Of a stretch of DNA of 64,000 nucleotides, positions 61,760 to 64,000 are shown one piece after another; the first letter of the stretch is position 1, and every line of letters starts with the position of its first letter. The translations under genes and the position numbers were made by a program. Under the pieces are notes generated by a model. That model saw nothing but the letters and a program-made list of their open reading frames with translations. It ran no database searches and was not told where the DNA came from. Source of the DNA: Microbacterium sp. Gd 4-13 (GTDB lineage Bacteria > Actinomycetota > Actinomycetes > Actinomycetales > Microbacteriaceae); assembly GCF_003095395.1 (NCBI RefSeq), contig NZ_QEIJ01000002.1, positions 62,001-126,000 of the forward strand, in the 5' to 3' direction.

Positions 61760-63202
61760 TCAGCCGCGGGCGGCCCACCATTCGCGCAGGCGCTGCTCCG
61801 CGGCATCCTCGCCGAGCGGCCCCTCGTCGAGCCGCAGGTCGAGCAGGAACCGGTAGGCCTCGCCGACCTCGCGACCCGGACCGATCCCCAGGATCTCCTG
61901 AATGCGGTTGCCGTCGATCTCGGGGCGGATCGCATCGATCTGCTCCTGCTCGCGCAGGGTGGCGATGCGCGCCTCGATGTCGTCGTACGCGAACGAGAGG
62001 CGGTCGGCCTTGCGGCGATTGCGCGTGGTCACGTCGGCGCGGGTGAGGATGTGCAGCCGCTCGAGCTCGTCACCCGCATCGCGTACGTACCGGCGCACGG
62101 CCGAATCCGTCCAGGCACCCTCGGCGTAGCCGAAGAACCGCAGGTGCAGCTCGACGAGCCGCGAGACCACGCCGATCGTGTCGGAGTCGAACCGCAGCTC
62201 CTGCAGGCGCTTGCGCGCGAGGCGCGCGCCACGCACGTCGTGGTGGTGGAAGGTCACGCCTCCGCCGGGCTCGAGCCGACGGGTGGCCGGCTTGCCGATG
62301 TCGTGCAGAAGAGCCGCGAGACGCAGCGGAACGTCGGGGGGAGAACCCGGATGCCGCGACCGCTCGAGCTCGATCGCCTGCCGCAGCACCGTCAGCGAGT
62401 GCTCGTAGACGTCCTTGTGGTGGTGGTGCTCGTCGACCTCGAGGCGCAGCGCCGGCACCTCCGGCAGGAAGCGGCCGAGCAGGCCCGTCTCATCGAGGAT
62501 GCGGATGCCCCGCACCGGATCGTCGCTCTGCAGTAGTCGGACGAGCTCGCCCTGGATGCGCTCGGGGCTCACGATCCGCAGCGATTCGCCGAGCTCTCCC
62601 ATCGCGTGGAGCGTCGGCGGCGCGACGTCGAAACCGAGCTGCGCCGAGAAGCGGGCGGCGCGCAGCATCCGGAGCGGATCGTCGCCGAAGCTCACCGCCG
62701 GATCGGCAGGGGTCCTCAACGTCTGCGCCAGGAGGTCTTCGACGCCGCCCGTCGGGTCGACGAGGGTCTGCGCCGGCACCCGCAGTGCCATGGAATTGAC
62801 CGTGAAGTCACGGCGCACGAGGTCGCCCTCGAGGGTGTCACCGAACTCGACGGTCGGTTTTCGTGTCACCCCGTCGTAGCTGTCGGCGCGGTAGGTCGTG
62901 ACCTCGACCTGCTCGGTGCCGCCGTCAGGCAGACGCACGCGGGCACCGATCGTGCCGAAATCCCGCCCGATGTCCCACCGCGCCGTCGAGATCGGCGTGA
63001 TGATCCGGAGGATGTCGTCGGGGAGCGCGTTCGTGGTGAAGTCGAGGTCGTTGACGGCGCGGCCGATGAGCGCGTCGCGCACGGGCCCGCCGACGATCGC
63101 CAGCTCGAAACCGGCGTCGGCGAAGGCGCGCGCGAGGGTCGCGACGGTCGGGGAGGTGGCGAGCGCGCCCAAACGCGCGACGCCCTCGGCCATGTTGAGC
63201 AT
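61760..63202 (-). CDS. cca: CCA-adding tRNA nucleotidyltransferase
   Basis: The 480-residue protein has the head motif IVGGPVRDALIGRAVNDLDF (GG at 38-39), the neck with RRDFTVNSMALRV, and a C-terminal HD domain with LLHDIGKPATR. It adds or repairs the 3' CCA of tRNA. The ATG lies 6 nt after TAGGCT, so it is probably leaderless. Length and domain order are usual for actinobacteria, which use class II enzymes with an HD domain. Confidence 0.95.
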   Translation of the reverse strand: MLNMAEGVARLGALATSPTVATLARAFADAGFELAIVGGPVRDALIGRAVNDLDFTTNALPDDILRIITPISTARWDIGRDFGTIGARVRLPDGGTEQVEVTTYRADSYDGVTRKPTVEFGDTLEGDLVRRDFTVNSMALRVPAQTLVDPTGGVEDLLAQTLRTPADPAVSFGDDPLRMLRAARFSAQLGFDVAPPTLHAMGELGESLRIVSPERIQGELVRLLQSDDPVRGIRILDETGLLGRFLPEVPALRLEVDEHHHHKDVYEHSLTVLRQAIELERSRHPGSPPDVPLRLAALLHDIGKPATRRLEPGGGVTFHHHDVRGARLARKRLQELRFDSDTIGVVSRLVELHLRFFGYAEGAWTDSAVRRYVRDAGDELERLHILTRADVTTRNRRKADRLSFAYDDIEARIATLREQEQIDAIRPEIDGNRIQEILGIGPGREVGEAYRFLLDLRLDEGPLGEDAAEQRLREWWAARG

Positions 63203-63208
63203 TGAACG

Positions 63209-63214
63209 AGCCTA
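63209..63214 (-). promoter_or_regulatory. -10 box for cca
   Basis: TAGGCT lies 6 nt before the ATG at 63202. It overlaps the last bases of the preceding gene's stop. Confidence 0.5.
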
Positions 63215-64000
63215 TCCGCGGGTCCAGCCGAGAAAACCGGTGAGCACCAGCTCGCGCACCCGCGGCAGCAGGTCGGCACGCAGCGCGATGGCGTCGACCT
63301 CGAGCAGCTGGGCGATCGCATCGATCAGCGAACCGAGCGGAAGGTCGCCGTCGCAGGCTCCCACGAGCGCCGCGAGCCCCGGATCGACCGAGAGCGCACG
63401 GCCGAAGCCGCCGCCCTGACGCAGCTCGATGACGGTGGGCTCCTCTTCACCGGGGCGGTGGTGGCGTGCCTCGGTGACGTCGGGGGCGACGACCAGGCGT
63501 TCACCGGCGAGTGCGTCGTCATCGAGCCCGGCCAGGCGGTCGTGGGCGGCGAGCACCGCGTCGACATGGGCGCCGAGTGCGCCGTCCCCCGCACCGAAGG
63601 CCGTCTCGTACCGGGCGAGGGGTGTGGCGCCCACGGCCGCCCGCCGCAGCACGATGTAGCCGAACCCGATGCCGGTCACGCCCCGGGCGGCGAAGTCGTC
63701 GAGCCACGCGTCGACCAGGCCGGCGAAGCGGGGTGAGCCGGGAAGAGTGCCGCCGTCGCGGATCCACAGCTCGGCGTAGGCCACGGGATCGAGCCACTCC
63801 CGCTCCACCACCCACGCGTCCAGCGCGACGGGCGAGGCCGCCACCCACTCGCGCACGCGCTCGAGTCCCTCGACGCCGTCGCGGGTCTCCCAGTTGCCGA
63901 GCAGCTGTGCCACGCCGCCGGGCGCGAGGCGCTCCCCGACACCCTGGACGAAAGTGGACACGAGGGCATCGCCCACCATGCCGCCATCGCGGTACTCGTA
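63212..64000 (-). CDS. Methyltransferase-like protein, C-terminal part (5' end outside window)
   Basis: The minus frame is open to the window edge (YEYRDGGMVGDALVSTFVQG at the edge), so the N-terminus is missing. The visible 262 residues include the post-SAM region GVAQLLGNWETRDGVEGLERV and a C-terminal winged-helix-like part LLPRVRELVLTGFLGWTRG. It matches, from memory, actinobacterial class I SAM-dependent methyltransferases (DUF7059/DUF7782-type) that modify rRNA or proteins. The SAM motif is not in view. Confidence 0.7.
   Translation of the reverse strand, partial: YEYRDGGMVGDALVSTFVQGVGERLAPGGVAQLLGNWETRDGVEGLERVREWVAASPVALDAWVVEREWLDPVAYAELWIRDGGTLPGSPRFAGLVDAWLDDFAARGVTGIGFGYIVLRRAAVGATPLARYETAFGAGDGALGAHVDAVLAAHDRLAGLDDDALAGERLVVAPDVTEARHHRPGEEEPTVIELRQGGGFGRALSVDPGLAALVGACDGDLPLGSLIDAIAQLLEVDAIALRADLLPRVRELVLTGFLGWTRG

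Overview
The window looks like chromosomal DNA of a Microbacteriaceae actinobacterium, most likely Microbacterium. The reasons are the very high GC, many GTG starts, GTGA/ATGA stop-start overlaps, many starts placed 5-8 nt after a TAnnnT -10 box (leaderless mRNAs), cysteine-free ribosomal protein paralogues, and a mycothiol-type DinB protein. No rRNA, tRNA, CRISPR array or intact transposase was seen.

Layout. 0-8 kb: end of a membrane protein, a CopD/CtaG copper protein, HU, the rpmB-rpmG-rpsN ribosomal cluster, a polytopic glycosyltransferase, an alkyladenine glycosylase and an anchored extracellular protein. 8-13.7 kb: one minus-strand zinc block, znuA-znuC-znuB, a DUF2087 protein, zur, a permease and a TIGR03943 protein, driven by a leaderless promoter that carries a Zur box. 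13.7-18 kb: a GlxA-like protein, a less GC-rich accessory patch with a frameshifted secreted protein, an aldo/keto reductase remnant and nagA. 18-23 kb: hisC-like aminotransferase coupled to a three-gene branched-chain 2-oxoacid dehydrogenase operon, then a Doc-type toxin-antitoxin pair. 23-38.7 kb: mostly housekeeping and metabolic genes (purB, LMW phosphatase, SDR, amino acid permease, nitroreductase, DUF1611, FAD oxidase, LuxR).

38.7-47.4 kb is an accessory region. Two near-identical dihydrofolate-reductase-like genes, both on the minus strand, flank about 5 kb that holds a three-gene cassette (DUF4230-like membrane protein, a helical protein with one hydrophobic segment, and a GmrSD-type DUF262/DUF1524 nuclease with a C-terminal RAMA-like domain). 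Gene fragments lie on both sides. This cassette is the best candidate for a little-described defence system.

47.4-64 kb: secA2, dnaB with a cluster of DnaA-box-like sites upstream, rplI-rpsR-ssb-rpsF, then an aldehyde/alcohol module (Zn alcohol dehydrogenase, ExaC-type aldehyde dehydrogenase, DUF779 protein, GAF regulator), a PadR pair, cca and the end of a methyltransferase.

Three signals cut across the genes. First, six 64-77 bp palindromes (P1-P6) are each built from a short unit repeated at exactly 19 bp and then inverted. Second, the octamer GGATGCTG/CAGCATCC occurs about 31 times. Third, a recurrent leaderless promoter geometry fixes several start codons. All calls come from reading the sequence by eye; no database search was run.
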